This document shows, piece after piece, positions 48,601 through 60,378 of a stretch of 64,000 nucleotides of DNA. Made by a program: the position numbers and the translations under genes. Under the pieces are notes generated by a model. That model saw nothing but the letters and a program-made list of their open reading frames with translations, was not told where the DNA came from and ran no database searches. Source of the DNA: Montifringilla adamsi (taxonomy: Eukaryota > Chordata > Aves > Passeriformes > Passeridae); contig JAGGNK010013670.1 of assembly GCA_017590115.1 (NCBI GenBank), positions 2,787,343 to 2,851,342 of the forward strand, given 5' to 3'. Numbering within the stretch: the stretch's first letter is position 1; every line of letters starts with the position of its first letter.

Positions 48601-51600
48601 TTGGGTTTTTTTTTGCTTTTTTTCTCTCCTGTCAATAACACAGCAACATGACCTCTCCATGAGAGCAGGATGAGAAACTTACTTGTAAGGGCTGCAAACT
48701 GGCTGAGGCCACAGCAAACGTGAGCAACACGGGTGTCTGGACTGAAGTCTGACCAGCCAAAAAGGCTGGGTGGGATCATCTCTGGCACTGCTGTCTCTAT
48801 TAGGTTTGGTCCTTTCCCAAGAATTCCATATCCCCAGACAAAAACATTTCCTTCTTCTGTATTACAATAAGAACACATTCTGTAAGAAAGTCTGTGCTTG
48901 TGAGATTCATGCCACAACCAAAAGTTAATCAGAGCCAAAGGATACTTTCCTGTCTTCCAACTCAGTCTAACACTTTTTGATTATTTAAAATCTGCAAATA
49001 ATGCATTCCCATCCAAATGTCTCAATCTTTTCTAAGCTGTGCAAGCAAATCAAGCCCCCTAGGCAGAACTTTCATGGGGAAATAATGCCAACACAAGAGT
49101 GAGCTGGATAAAATACTGACTGATGGGACAGAGGTTGAGAGTTTATTATCATGGCTTTCTTCTTTGATGCACACCCAAACTGCATGTCACTGCCTGGCAT
49201 TCCGCCTTAAGCTGGGTGCCTGGGAAAGGCAACAGTTGCACAGTGTAAGAAAGAGTGAATTTCTATGTCAGCTAGCTCTGGTCCCTTCATATTAGAAGCT
49301 CTGGTCATCACAATACCACCATTATAAATATGAACATCTACATGGAGATAATCCTTCAACAAAATAATACAATCCCCTTCCTCATTCCTTTATGCAGCAA
49401 CCCTCCAGCTATGCTCCCCAGACACTGACAGTCCAAAGAACAGTCACTAAGGACCTGCTGCACAGTTCCACTGTTTTCAGAACTCTCTTCTTTCCATCCT
49501 AGTTGATTATTTACAAACATGTCAGATTCATGTGGAGTCTGAAGGGCTCTACTTTCTCTCAAGTGTTGCCTTACTTCCTCCCTATATCCATACTCATTAT
49601 AGGCCGTATCAGTATGACCAGCAAAAGACACCAGAAGAGCAAACAGCTGCCATGCTCTTGCCCTAGTCTGCAGAAGCACTCACAACAGCACACACTGGAG
49701 CAATGCGCGGCACTAGTGAAAACAACTCCTCTAGTACATTCTTAAATCGTGTTTCTCAGTCTCCCAGTTCTCCCATACTTGTTTCAATAATGTTACAATC
49801 CACCAACTGTGCAGCCTTGCACCTAAGTGAATGATTCTGGAAATGAACTTACCTGTTAGCACAATGTTGCCAGTCCCTCCACAGGCAGCCTCCTTTACCT
49901 TCCCAATCTTGAATGGCAAATGCCTGGGAACATTCACCTGTACAAGATTGCAGAAGAGTTGTAAGAGACAAGGTAAACTGCAAACTAGACATACATTTCA
50001 ACTTGTTCTCTAGTTCTGGTTAAAGCTTACATACACTGGATTCCTGATACAACCTTTATTGCCTGAATAATAATAAAATGAGTGCAAGTCCCCAAATTAA
50101 GAAAAAAATCTACATGAAATTCATTATGTGAGAACAAGGTAGAAAAAGTTACCTACTAGAAAGCTTACATGCATGGCAACAAGGCTGAGAATGACTAATA
50201 AGTGCTTCTTATCCCTGGCTTTTAAAGTCAGACACAATGGGGAAGTCAATAGGCAAGCATGTCTTCAAGTCTTTACACTGGATTAGATCACTAAAATTCA
50301 GTCTGCAGTGGCATTTTTTAACATACTAGGGAAAAATTACTTAAAGAAAATGGTACTTATTTGGTACAGTCCAACACAACATACATACACAGCTTGATGT
50401 ATGTAAAGAGCAATATTTACTTTCATAGCTCTGCCATTCTACTCTTTGGACTGCATCTATATTTTAGCTAAGACTCTCATTTTTGGAAAATGTGCCATTC
50501 ATCCATTTCAGAAGCCACAGTCCTACTTCACACACCCAGCCAGGAAAACTGCTACACTGCATAATCTGATTGTTGTCCTCAGGCCTTATGGGTCTCAGCA
50601 TTTAGCCCTACACTAAGGTTACACCAGGAGAGGCACAGGAAGCAAAGCTTTCTAAAATTTTGCTACAGCTATTCTAATAAAATTGTCTGCTCTTAGCCTT
50701 CTGCCAAGAGTAGCTTGATTATTGATTAGTTTCCTGACTCCATTTCCTAAAATAGCTGCAACATGAGACCAACAGCCTAATTACCTCAGTAGTACAATGC
50801 CTAGTGTGAAGACAGCGCTCTATCAACGCCCCATGTAAGTTTGCTCAAAAAAACTTTATCTGTGAGACACTGCAATTTGTTCAGGACTCAGTTATAAACC
50901 CACTAAGGATGTCCATGACAAATTCACAAGCACACAAGGTTGACTGCAGGGGACTTCCAAGGGCTATCTAGATCAGCACTATGCTCAAAGTAGGATCACT
51001 TGAAATCCTAGATTATTAGCCAGCCAAAAAACTAATTCCTGTCCTGAAATTAGCAAAAGCATTTGAGGTGGGTCCCAATTTGGTGCAAAGTCCATAGGTT
51101 GGAGAAAAAAATATGGAGTTCTTAGGCTAACAAACTGGGGTGATGTGACACAAACTTTTGCCTATCAAAGTGGGGAAATATACTGCCCTCTAAAGCTACA
51201 CAAACCTGTCAGGTTGGTTTTGTAAGATTATGTAAAAGCAGCCTGCTAGTGGTATTTGTAGCTGCTGTCAAAAGAATCCAGAACAGGGAGAAACATGTAA
51301 TTTTTAACTCTGTGCCCAGCAGCTCAACTGAAACACATAAAAACACACCCTCAGGTCAACTGACCTGTGTGGCTTCTGTGACAGAAGCCAACTGCAAGTA
51401 TTCTGAATTTCCCCAACCAAAGACATCTCCTTCATCTGAAACAGCCAGACAACAGTCCCCATAGGAAGAGACCTGGACAATGTTTACTCCAGCAATGTCA
51501 CCATGCAGCTTAGTAGGAACACTGGTGATGTTATAGTGTCCAAGACCTGAAAGGACAAAAAGTAGAGATTATGAAGAATTTTTTTTCCAGACACACTTTT

Positions 51601-54600
51601 AATGCCTGCATAGGACCATTTTTGTCATGCTATAACAAAATCACCCTTCCTCTGAAATAAATCTTTCTGTCCATACTGCTTCTGTCCACCAGCTGCAACA
51701 GACAAGCAGACACAAGCAAACACAACTTCCCTTAGCCAAAGCCACCTCTCTGGAGTACACAACAACTTTATAAAATCACACCCTGAAGAATCTCATATCT
51801 CTTGTCTGCATGGACCAAAGTGTTTGAAGAACAATAACCAAGGCAGGCAGGTATCCCAACAGGGATAAAGTTTCACAAACTGGCTGCATCCTGTCTTCTG
51901 CAAGGAGAGCCATGAGTGATAGCACACTGCAATCAGTTAGACAACAGCAGGGGAAATGGCAAAAAAGGCTTGGAAGCAAACACTTTACACAACAAGTTTC
52001 TGCCTGGAAAAGAGACCAGAATGTAGATGACAGCTGAGTTATGCTACACTGGCACAAAAGAATCATGGGAAGAACTCAGCTTTGGGAGCAGCAAAACAAA
52101 TAAACAGTAGAAATGACTGTGAGGAGGAAGTGCTCTGTAGCAAAAGCCACCACAAAAAGGGCCTGCCCAAGGATCTCATGCTAAAACATTCAACAGCTAC
52201 CAAGGCGCTCGTCAGTTCAAAAGAGCAGAACAGACCCCAAAACAAGAATCAGGAAGGCAAAGCTGCCACCAAATTGAAGAGCAAAGCTGTCCATGTCACT
52301 TCCACATCCCCTTGGAAGCTTTAAACAGCTGATACACTCTCCTCCAACTGCATGCTTGGATTGCCAGGGCGGCATCCTAAAGGTCCTCAAAAAATGAACT
52401 GGATTGTCTCAGTCTGGTTACACAAGAGTACTGAAAACATCTACACACAACTGGAAACATTAGCAGCCCTTTTCTGTCCACACATACATGACAAATATAT
52501 ATCACAACTTCTCAATTAGGACAGTTTGCTATATTCATCAATTCCCTGAAAAGCAAGCTGAGCTGAGTTCCTACCTGTTTGTCCATCAGCTCCCCATCCA
52601 CATGCATAGACTGTCCCTTTCTTGGTTCTAAACAGACTGTGGTCCTGCCCACACACAACCTGAACACAAACAAGAAGTCAGTCAGGAAAGGTTACATGTT
52701 CAGACTTGATTTAGTGAAGCATTACTGACAGACAAATTGAGCAATGAACCTCTATGATGTCCATCAGCTCAGATTTTGACCTTTTCCTCCTGATCACACT
52801 GCTCTTGAGAAAGGGAAGGCCAAGAACCACAAGATACAACACAAAAAACAGCAGAATTTTCTTTATGGAAAGTGATGCAGCAGTTGAATTGTTCTAAGAT
52901 TCAAAACAAGGAAGGAAAGCTTGATTCAGCAGTACAACACAATAAAAGCAGCAAAGAGTAAATGAGCTCTCCCATCACAGGATGCTAACCACATAATTCT
53001 TGACGCCAGCTACAAACTGCTATGGATTCTTTGCCATGTAAGTGCTCGAGGCATACAGCTGTTCTCAAATCTACATTTATGTTGAACTAGCCACCGTGTC
53101 TGCCACAGGCTTGGCACGAATTAAAGCCAAGGAAAAAGCCATTCAAAAGCAGACATTAAAAATTAAACAAAGATTAAAGGGATTTAGTCAACAAGTTAAG
53201 AAGTGACTACCAATACTAAGTGCATAACCACTATTATCAAAGTACAAACAGGTACCAAGTATTCAATCCCCCTAAAAAAAAATAAAACCATGACAAGTCC
53301 AAACAGAAGTTTTACAAGCCTAATTCTAAACAGTTTTAGGATGAACCACAGCACAATCTCATCAGGTGGGCATAGAGGAATGACCCTTCCTTGGAACAGG
53401 AGCAATATCTGCCCCTGTATGGCTACAGGGGCACAGACAGACCAGCAAACTGCTCCTGTGCCTGGGAGCCATGGCAGGTGTTTCTGCTGCCCTGCAGTCC
53501 CTTGCTCTCCTAGGAATCTGACCTAATGCTGGCTAGTCTAATTGGATGGTTTCACAGCTCATTTCTGGAAAGTCAAAGACAAAATTTAAACTCCTAAGCA
53601 ATATAAAAGTGAGAAAAGGGAACAAGAAATGACAACAGGAAAAGAACAGTGGAGAGCCCAGAAGTAGACACAGTACTCTGAGTGTGGCTGAGTAGAAAAG
53701 AAGAACCTGCACGTAACACTCCTCCTACTGCAGCCCAGGGTATCTTTAGCCTTCTCTAGAGCAAGGCACATTGCTGGGTCGTGGTCAGCCTGGTGTACCC
53801 TAGGGTCTTTCCCACACAGCTGCCTCCCAAACAGTCACCACTAGCCCACGGTGGTGTCTGAAATTGCTCTTCACCAGCAACAGGACTTGGCCATTTCCAC
53901 TGCTGGACTTGATGAGGTTCATGTAGGCCTATTTCTCCAGCCTCTGAATGGCAGCACCACCCTCTGGTTTATCAGCCACTCCTCAGAGTTTTATATCATC
54001 TGCTATCTGCTGAGGGAACACTCTGTGATCCAGATCACTAGTGAAAATGTGAACAGGACTGGACCCCAGATCCCTGGGGTACTGCACTTGTTACTGGCTT
54101 CAACTCAGCTTCAAACCAATGACTGCCACGCTCTGAGCCTGGTTCAGCTGCTTCCCAATCCATTTTCAGGACTGAGCTCAGATGATCCTCTCACCTGGAC
54201 AACTCTGCTGTCAAATTCCTTCAGCTGATGAATGAGATGGCTTCCACTGGACACCAAACAAGCACCAAGAAGAGAAAAGGCAACACAGAGGATTTCAGAA
54301 GACTGCAAAAAAACACAAAGGTAAACCTGCCTCTACTGAAAGCCATTTTATTACCACAAGTAGAGAAATTTGTTTGCATGTAGTTTCACTGCAAAATACC
54401 TGCACTAAGAAGGAACATAATTCTACATTCTTTTATTTAAGAAGTTAAGGACTGTCATTTTTAAAATATAAGCTCTTGTGACTGGGGGTAGGGGCAACCC
54501 TCAAAGACAGTCCCTAGTCTAGAATGAGCAGGCACACTACATAATACTGCAGTACCCAGATAAACACTACACTTAGCTAGAGATAAACCAGATATCCCAG

Positions 54601-57600
54601 AGCACAGTGTAGGGCTAACATCCCTGTCATTTTTTCACAATACCAGGAATTATTAACAACTCAATGACTGACTTCCAGTATCAAGACTAACAAAAGCTAC
54701 CTAATTACAGCTATTTTCTCAAACTTTACAGACCAAGTGTTGTGGATCACAGACAGAGCAATTTTTGGTCCTACTAGGGAATCAGAAACTCAACATATTC
54801 CCACTATTCACTTACTCTATCATACAGAGCACTTTGAGCCTATGCTTTGGTGCAACCCACAAAAAAACTCAATGAAGGAAACTACAGACTCAAGAGGCAG
54901 CTACAGCAGAGACTTAACAAGAGGACGCCTCTTTCATAATTAAATGGCACTTCTAACACCCTCTGGAACAGCACACATACTCTGAGCAGCTAAAGGGAGA
55001 AAGCCCAACTACTAACACCAATCACCTCAAGCAATTTATGAAGGCTGGGTTCTCTCACTATGCCCTGCAAGAACTGTCCCATGCTGACATTCTTTTGTCT
55101 CTGGTGAATGTTGTCAGTAGAGTGCTAGTGCCCAGCGTGGATTCAAAGTCAGGCTGTTTGTATGATGCCTGCAGGACAAAAGCCTGTTCTCAGACTCCTT
55201 AATCTTAATTGGCATGCTTATACTACCAGATCTTTTCCACCTTCAGTTTTTCTGCAGGGTTGTTTTCATGCAATTATGTTTCCAACAATAACAAAGTTCA
55301 GGATCTTTGAATTCTCACCTGTAAACTTCATCTTCAACAACCTTCCGGCCACACTGTCCATAAGAATTGTTTCCCATTGTGAAAACTGAAAAACAATTAT
55401 AAAACACACTAGTTTTATTACTGCCCAATCCCCTGAAAGCCTCTTTTCAGGTTCTCAAAATATTTTCACACAGTTCTAAGTCTGAAAGGTAGAGCACAGC
55501 AATGCAAAAATTGGCATAAGCTTTTTCCAAAGTCCATTTGAATGAAATTGACTGAATCAATTTTCACCTGCAACACCCAGCAGTATTGTTTCAGGCACAG
55601 CAGCAGTACCTGCAGCCCGCTGTCTGTCACAGTGGGGATCTGCCTAGTTCATCCTGCCACTGTCAAAGACACTGAGAAACAGATCAGCATTCCCACAGGA
55701 GTGGGAATCAATGAAACAACCAGCTCATCCAGTAAGAAGCTGCACTGGATCACTTGGTGCTGCACTGAAGCCACTGCACCAGAGAGCTCCCAGAGATGTG
55801 AAGAGACAATTCACAAACAGGATCTTCTCTATAAAGGACTAGTAATTAATTAATTGCTTTTATAAATACAGTACTCTGGGGCTTAAAGGGGAAGTAACAC
55901 AGGAGTACTGGCATAGTCACCCAAACCTGCATTCAAAAACACATCTGAGTGAACAAGACAAACAGGCTGCACTCACCAGGCCTGGGGTTAGAGAAACAAA
56001 CCCTGCAGTAAAAAGCTCCCAACACATTTACAACTTGAGCCAAGTGAAGCTCACAGCTTTCCCTCACAGAAGCAATCCCACAAAGGCCAACAGCTGCCTG
56101 CATCCCATTTACAGTGCAAACAGCCCACCTGGGATATAGTTCTAAAGGACAGAAGACAATTTTTTTCAAGCTTTTAGTAAAAGCATAGCCAGGCACCCAC
56201 AGACATCACCAGCACAAGCAACACTGTACCTCCTTCACTATCTGTCAGGACCAGGGAATGGGCTCTCCCACAGGACACTTGCAAGACTCGAGTCTGCTGC
56301 GGTTTCTCCAGTGGTAATGGAATTGGAGATGGTTCCAAGACATATTCATAGCCCTTGGCTTAAGGAAAAGAGAACAATTTTAAGTCAGTAGCTTCCACAA
56401 AGTAAATTTAACATACATTTGCTGATCCTGTTGTACATTCACACATTCATTTCTGCTTTGTTATACAAGCAGATACATTTTGGAAAGCCAAGACACTAAC
56501 CAAAGAGGCTGACAGGGATTTATCACAGAGGGAAGGAGAAGATAAAAGCTATGGAGACAGCTGAAGCCAATCACTGCCTAAACAAAAGTCCATCATAACT
56601 AGAGAGTGATTGTTATTATGGCTTCAGGTGGCAGAATTGTAAAACTGAGGCTTTCACTCACGTGTTCAACCACTTCAGTGAATACAGCTGGATTACTAAA
56701 GCTTAATACCATGCACAAACATTCTGTGCAACTGGGGATATTGCAAACAAGGTACAAGAGCAACAATCACAAAAATGTATCAGGAAAGGTAAACAAAAAA
56801 ATCTTAAAGTAGATTACAGGCATTTTCAGAAATAAGGAATGCAGGAAAGACTAGCTAGGCCCACAGGGAATAAGATACCTAATGTTTATGAAAAATGACA
56901 TGCTGTACTTTAAAAAGATTTAGTAAGTTGAAGAACACAGAATCAATTACAGTCAACTGGGGGAGGGGGGGAAAGAACAGCAAACTGTAAATCAATACTA
57001 GGGAAATAGTTAAGAGGAGATGATAAAAAGATAAAAAGTCTTGATATCAAAGTTACTGTAATAAGTGAAATCAAGTCCTGGAGGACCCAAAGCAATATTG
57101 CACACAGGCAGCAGTGCTTTACTGGTTCTCGCTGCCTTCGATAAAAATAAAACTAAAACAACAACACAAAAACCCAAACAAACAAAAAACCCCCACAACA
57201 ACAAAAAAACCACCTAAGATTTTTAAAAAAATTAAAATTTAAAAAATCTACACAAGGTTTTTTGCAATAAGACACTACTGGACATGAGGACAGGCAGCAC
57301 AACAGGCAGCTTACCAATGGTGGGCATCTGCCATGCAACAGAGCAGAACTTAAACACAACCAACTCTCTGTCTATCTAGAAACACCTCGAAGTCACAAAG
57401 CAAAATAACCTTTTCCTCTCTCTGTTCCCTCCCGCAGAAAGACACATGCCACTGGAATCTGTAATAACCATCACTGATAGCTGAGGGGATTTGGAGACAA
57501 GAGACAATGAGGTGAGTAAGGAACAGGGGGGTGAGTGTGAATATCTAAACTACTATCAGTAGTTTAGGTGCAACCATCTAAAAGTCAGAAGGCTGCAAAT

Positions 57601-60371
57601 TCCCTTGGAATTGAAGCATCGACAGCAACACAGTGTTGGAAGCAGCAGGCACCAAAGTCAGTCTGTAAAACAGCAACAAGCAACACATCCCAAAGGAAAG
57701 CTTGCCTGGTGGGACATTAAACATGAAGCAGTAGCAATCCCACTGATCTTCACATTTTCAACTTGCCAAACACACTCTCTTACTTAGCAGGGCTTGAACT
57801 GCAAAACTATTTAACCTATTTCTGGATTCTCTGACAAAAATAATTTCCAGGTCAGATGAAAAACAAGGTAATTGCAAGACACTCCTAAGACATCAGCACG
57901 TACATAAGACCCAGCAAGAGCTGAAACCTTTAAAAGCAGAAGTGAGCAGAAGCTTCTGCAGCCCCTGCATTTTGCAGCTGCTGTTTAAGCACGCACTTGC
58001 TGCGTGTGCACACTCTCACAGAACTACCCAGTGTGCCCCACAAAGCAGCACCACTGAAAACCTCACCATGCCGCACTGTAGCTGCAATTTTCTTTTGCTT
58101 CTCCACCAAGTTTAATCTTCTGCCCACATCATACACACCCTACCTTGATGGATTACACTCTTATGCATCATAATGACAAAAACTGCTTTTATTGTGATTT
58201 TCCTGAACTGTTTATGGAGGAATGTCTATGCAGTCAGCCATTCCATGAGGAAAGTTTTCCTGTCTTCAGTGGTAGGTGGCAATGTTCTGCACAGAAATTG
58301 CCTTAAACAAGTTTGAGAGCCTGGTGTAAGACAAAATGACTAAAAACCAAGTTTTTCCTTCAAAATGCAACCTATTGAAGTAATTTAAAACAAACCCTAC
58401 AGCTTCACAAAAACCCCACAGACTGTATAAAAAAAAAAACTCTAACCAGGGAGGGAAGGAGGACTAAAGGACTTTAGTTTTTAAGTGCAAAGGCAACAGA
58501 AGCAAGCACACCATCCTGCCAAAATGATTTTATTAACTACACTGTGCCTTCTATCAAACTATAGATTCAAAGCCACAAATTAACCAACATCACACTCTGC
58601 AGAATGAACAACTACATTCCAATCCACATGAAACTAATTAAGTGCAGTGCACAAAACAGAGGCACACACTGATCAATTACAAAGCACACAAAAACATGGA
58701 TACATTTCAGAAAAAAAACATCTGTTTAAAAATATAAAGCACAGCCTGGGACTGCATCAAAGCCTCCTGATGTTTTTCACAGCTCCAAACACATGGAGAT
58801 TCCTGTACCACAGGCATACTGCAGTGTCACCCTGTAAGTCTTTAAAACACTTAAATCCTTACTTTGATCTCTTCTGCTTCTCTGGAATCCAAGCTGGGAA
58901 TCCTTGTTGAGCCCCATGCCCCACACTTTGGTGATGTCTCTGGTATTTGAAGCCAGCAGTGTGAATCCATAACCACAGGCAGCAGAGGATATCTTTGAAG
59001 GCAGACAAAACCCACACCGTTCAGTTAGAAACTGGCTTAGAAAAGCAGATTTCACTCCAGGCATTTATTCTTCATTAAGCTACATTCACATGCAGCCCAA
59101 ATTCATAGCATGTATGGTCTTCCAAAAATTATCAGTCTTTTGTGATAAGCACAATGGTGAAAACTCGGGTCCAACCATTCTGCCTTAAAAGTTTTGGTTT
59201 TGTCTGCATACATCTTTATTTCTGCATTACCTTGGCCCCATCAACACCACAGAAAGACCTATTTGCTGACCTGCATCAGCAGATTAAAATAAATTTTAAA
59301 AATTAAAAAAAGAAAGATACAGAGATATTAAGAGAATAACATGTTTTACTCCTTTTGACAAAAAAAAAGCCCAGCATAAGAGTCACATGAGGAGCAACTG
59401 TAGTCACTTGGTGCTCAGCCGGGAGAAATGGAGACTGAGGTCAAATCCCACTGGGGTCTGCAGCTCGTCCCGAGGGACCAGCGACAGGACCCGAGGGCAG
59501 CCGTGCCAAGGGAGGTTTAGACTGGATTTCAGGAAAAGGTTCCACCCGCAGAGGGTGGTCGGGCACTGAACAGGCTCCCCAGGGAATGGCCCCGGCCCCA
59601 AGGAGGGTTCGGACAACTCTCAGGGCAGGGTGGGACTGCTGGGCTGTCCCGCGCAGGGCCAGGAGCTGGACTCCGTGATCCTTCGGAGTCCTTCCCAACG
59701 CCGAGGTATTCTGTGAACGCTCTGACTTGCTCTGCACTCGGGAGCAGAGCACGAGTGAAACACGTAGGCAGAAGAATAACGTGATTTTCACACAAGCTTC
59801 CCGTCTGTCAGGGGGGAGCAGCCACGGAGCTGAAGAGGCCCATTTTGCCCGGCAAATGCTTCTATTTCACCCTGGCTCTCTAATGCCTCTGACAAAATTA
59901 CTAATACATATTTACTAAACTATATGCTGCTGCAGTTAAACAGTCACCATCCCAAGCAATACCACTATACCGATAGAAAACACAGAATCACAGCATAGCC
60001 TTTAAACCCGATCCAGTAAGGCCGTTCTCGGCTGTGCTAAGCCCTGACCAGGCTGCGGAGGCCGGGGCAGACACGTTGGCCCCGCCGGACCGGCCCGGGC
60101 CCACCTTCTCCTCCGTCTCCAGGCGGTACGGCGTGGTTTGGATGCGCCGCGGCTTCTTCCAGCCCGCGTCCGGCTTCACGAAGCTGGGGATGCCCAGGGC
60201 GCCCGAGTAGCTGAAGCCCCACACGAACACGCGGTCCTTGCGCCTGGCCGCCTTCCCCACGTACTGGAACACCGGGGCAGCCTCCTCGGCCTCCCGCAGC
60301 TGGCGGGTGCTCGGCGGCCGTGCCGGCACGCACAAGCCCCTGCAGAGCAGGCGCCGCGCCAGCCCCGCCAT
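45555..60371 (-). CDS. RCC1L: RCC1L (WBSCR16), mitochondrial RCC1-like protein, complete CDS
   Basis: RCC1L is a mitochondrial RCC1-family beta-propeller protein. It has been linked to mitochondrial ribosome and 16S rRNA assembly, in a module with pseudouridine synthases, and to OPA1 exchange activity. Eleven exons on the minus strand join in phase: 60371-60105, 58992-58863, 56358-56230, 55385-55319, 54246-54195, 52659-52575, 51546-51365, 49937-49853, 48856-48683, 47246-47161 and 45632-45555. They total 1335 nt, 444 residues plus stop, against 464 in human. The N-terminus MAGLARRLLCRGLCVPARPP is arginine-rich and lacks acidic residues, as expected of a mitochondrial presequence. RCC1 repeat motifs follow: ACGYGFTLL, SCGRAHSLVL, VCGQDHSLF, ACGGTG, CCGLSQFAAL and ACGVDHM, each near a W/F-G strand such as FVWGYGILGKG. 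The ATG at 60371 has G at -3 and +4. The gene converges on CASTOR2 and is followed by NCF1 on the same strand upstream of its promoter. Confidence 0.97.
47161..47246 (-). CDS. RCC1L: RCC1L exon 10
   Basis: The acceptor chosen is TGTGTAG before 47246, because only this AG keeps the frame: it completes an Asn codon, then RGELFVWGKNLRGCLGTGRM-EDQYFPWR. The nearby downstream AG (GACAG) would break the frame. Donor GTAAGG. 86 nt = 2 + 28 codons. Confidence 0.94.
48463..48625. repeat. Degenerate poly(T)/poly(A) tract in RCC1L intron 9
   Basis: On the plus strand: T runs broken by GG (GGTTTTGGTTTGG), then 17-18 T, then a second T-rich part after a 55-bp gap. On the RCC1L strand it is A-rich and yields a lysine-rich open frame that is an artefact. 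It may be the decayed tail of a retroposon, but no body was recognised next to it. Confidence 0.7.
48683..48856 (-). CDS. RCC1L: RCC1L exon 9
   Basis: Acceptor GTAATACAG, donor GTAAGT. It encodes EGNVFVWGYGILGKGPNLIE through VCCGLSQFAALT. 174 nt = 2 + 57 codons + 1. The intron that follows contains a long degenerate A-rich tract on this strand. Confidence 0.97.
49853..49937 (-). CDS. RCC1L: RCC1L exon 8
   Basis: Acceptor TTGTACAG, donor GTAAGT. It encodes VNVPRHLPFKIGKVKEAACG then GTGNIVLT. 85 nt = 28 codons + 1. Confidence 0.96.
51365..51546 (-). CDS. RCC1L: RCC1L exon 7
   Basis: Acceptor CCTTTCAG, donor GTCAGT. It encodes LGHYNITSVPTKLHGDIAGV through FGWGNSEYLQLASVTEATQ. 182 nt = 2 + 60 codons. 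Confidence 0.97.
52575..52659 (-). CDS. RCC1L: RCC1L exon 6
   Basis: Acceptor TGTGTTCAG, donor GTAGGA. It encodes VVCGQDHSLFRTKKGTVYAC then GWGADGQT. The residue after SLF is Arg where human, as I recall, has Leu. 85 nt = 28 codons + 1. Confidence 0.95.
53760..54180 (-). mobile_element. Decayed CR1 LINE fragment, reverse-transcriptase region, in RCC1L intron 5
   Basis: Read on the minus strand, the sequence resembles the avian CR1 ORF2 segment that encodes the reverse-transcriptase core. The order CCAGTCCTGTTCA, then GATCTGGATCACAGAGTG, then CCCTCAGCAGAT, then GATGATA, matches the region around the FADD box, but with frameshifts and stops. It is therefore old and inactive. It is in the same orientation as RCC1L and begins within about 20 bp of the exon 5 donor. 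Edges are approximate. Confidence 0.7.
54195..54246 (-). CDS. RCC1L: RCC1L exon 5 (52 nt microexon-sized)
   Basis: Acceptor GGTGTCCAG, donor GTGAGA. It encodes GSHLIHQLKEFDSRVVQ, corresponding to the remembered human segment ESHRVHRMQDFDGQVVQ, and it bridges exons 4 and 6 in phase (1 + 17 codons). A decayed CR1 reverse-transcriptase fragment begins within about 20 bp of its donor. Confidence 0.93.
55319..55385 (-). CDS. RCC1L: RCC1L exon 4 (67 nt)
   Basis: Acceptor TTTTTCAG, donor GTGAGA. It encodes FTMGNNSYGQCGRKVVEDEV-Y. The small size is confirmed by phase on both sides: 2 + 21 codons + 2. Confidence 0.95.
56230..56358 (-). CDS. RCC1L: RCC1L exon 3
   Basis: Acceptor CCTTAAG, donor GTACAG. 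It encodes KGYEYVLEPSPIPLPLEKPQ through SCGRAHSLVLTDSEG. 129 nt = 2 + 42 codons + 1. Confidence 0.96.
57140..57250. repeat. A-rich low-complexity tract in RCC1L intron 2
   Basis: Plus-strand sequence of AAC/AAAC units (ACAACAACAC, CAAACAAACAAAAAAC) followed by an A/T-rich stretch. No associated retroposon body was recognised. Confidence 0.7.
58863..58992 (-). CDS. RCC1L: RCC1L exon 2
   Basis: Acceptor TTCAAAG, donor GTAAGG. It encodes ISSAACGYGFTLLASNTRDI through NKDSQLGFQRSRRDQ, including the motif VWGMGLNKDSQLG. 130 nt = 43 codons + 1. Confidence 0.97.
59405..59720 (+). mobile_element. CR1 LINE 3' fragment in RCC1L intron 1
   Basis: Plus-strand sequence matches the CR1 3' region: GGAGGTTTAGACTGGATTTC, AGGAAAAGGTTCCACCC, GCAGAGGGTGGTCGGGCACT, AACAGGCTCCCCAGGG, CAGGGCCAGGAGCTGGACTC, then TGATCCTT, CCTTCCCAAC and a terminal ATTCTGTGA. 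It is 5'-truncated, as CR1 copies usually are, unusually GC/CpG-rich, and antisense to RCC1L. Confidence 0.9.
60105..60371 (-). CDS. RCC1L: RCC1L exon 1 (start codon, transit peptide)
   Basis: The exon encodes the first 89 residues, from the ATG at 60371-60369 to ...RLETEEK, then donor GTGGGC. It carries the presumed mitochondrial presequence and the first propeller strand VFVWGFSYSGALGIPSF. It is GC-rich and lies in the CpG island. 267 nt = 89 codons. Confidence 0.96.
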
Positions 60372-60378
60372 CGCTCCC

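Larger units (their letters stand above)
45633..60104 (-). other. RCC1L: RCC1L introns 1-10
   Basis: Ten introns lie between the RCC1L exons. The largest are intron 2 (56359-58862), intron 5 (52660-54194), intron 10 (45633-47160), intron 9 (47247-48682) and intron 7 (49938-51364). They hold a GC-rich CR1 in intron 1, a CR1 reverse-transcriptase remnant in intron 5, A-rich tracts in introns 2 and 9, and otherwise unremarkable AT-rich sequence. I saw no nested gene, tRNA or other RNA gene. Confidence 0.8.

Noticed and set aside
48255..48938. A 227-codon minus-strand open frame with a lysine-rich middle.
   Set aside because: Its first part is true RCC1L exon 9. The rest reads through the donor into the A-rich intron, so the frame as a whole is not a gene.
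59983..60020. ACAGAATCACAGCATAGCC as a possible reverse-oriented CR1 terminus.
   Set aside because: No consensus body follows before RCC1L exon 1.
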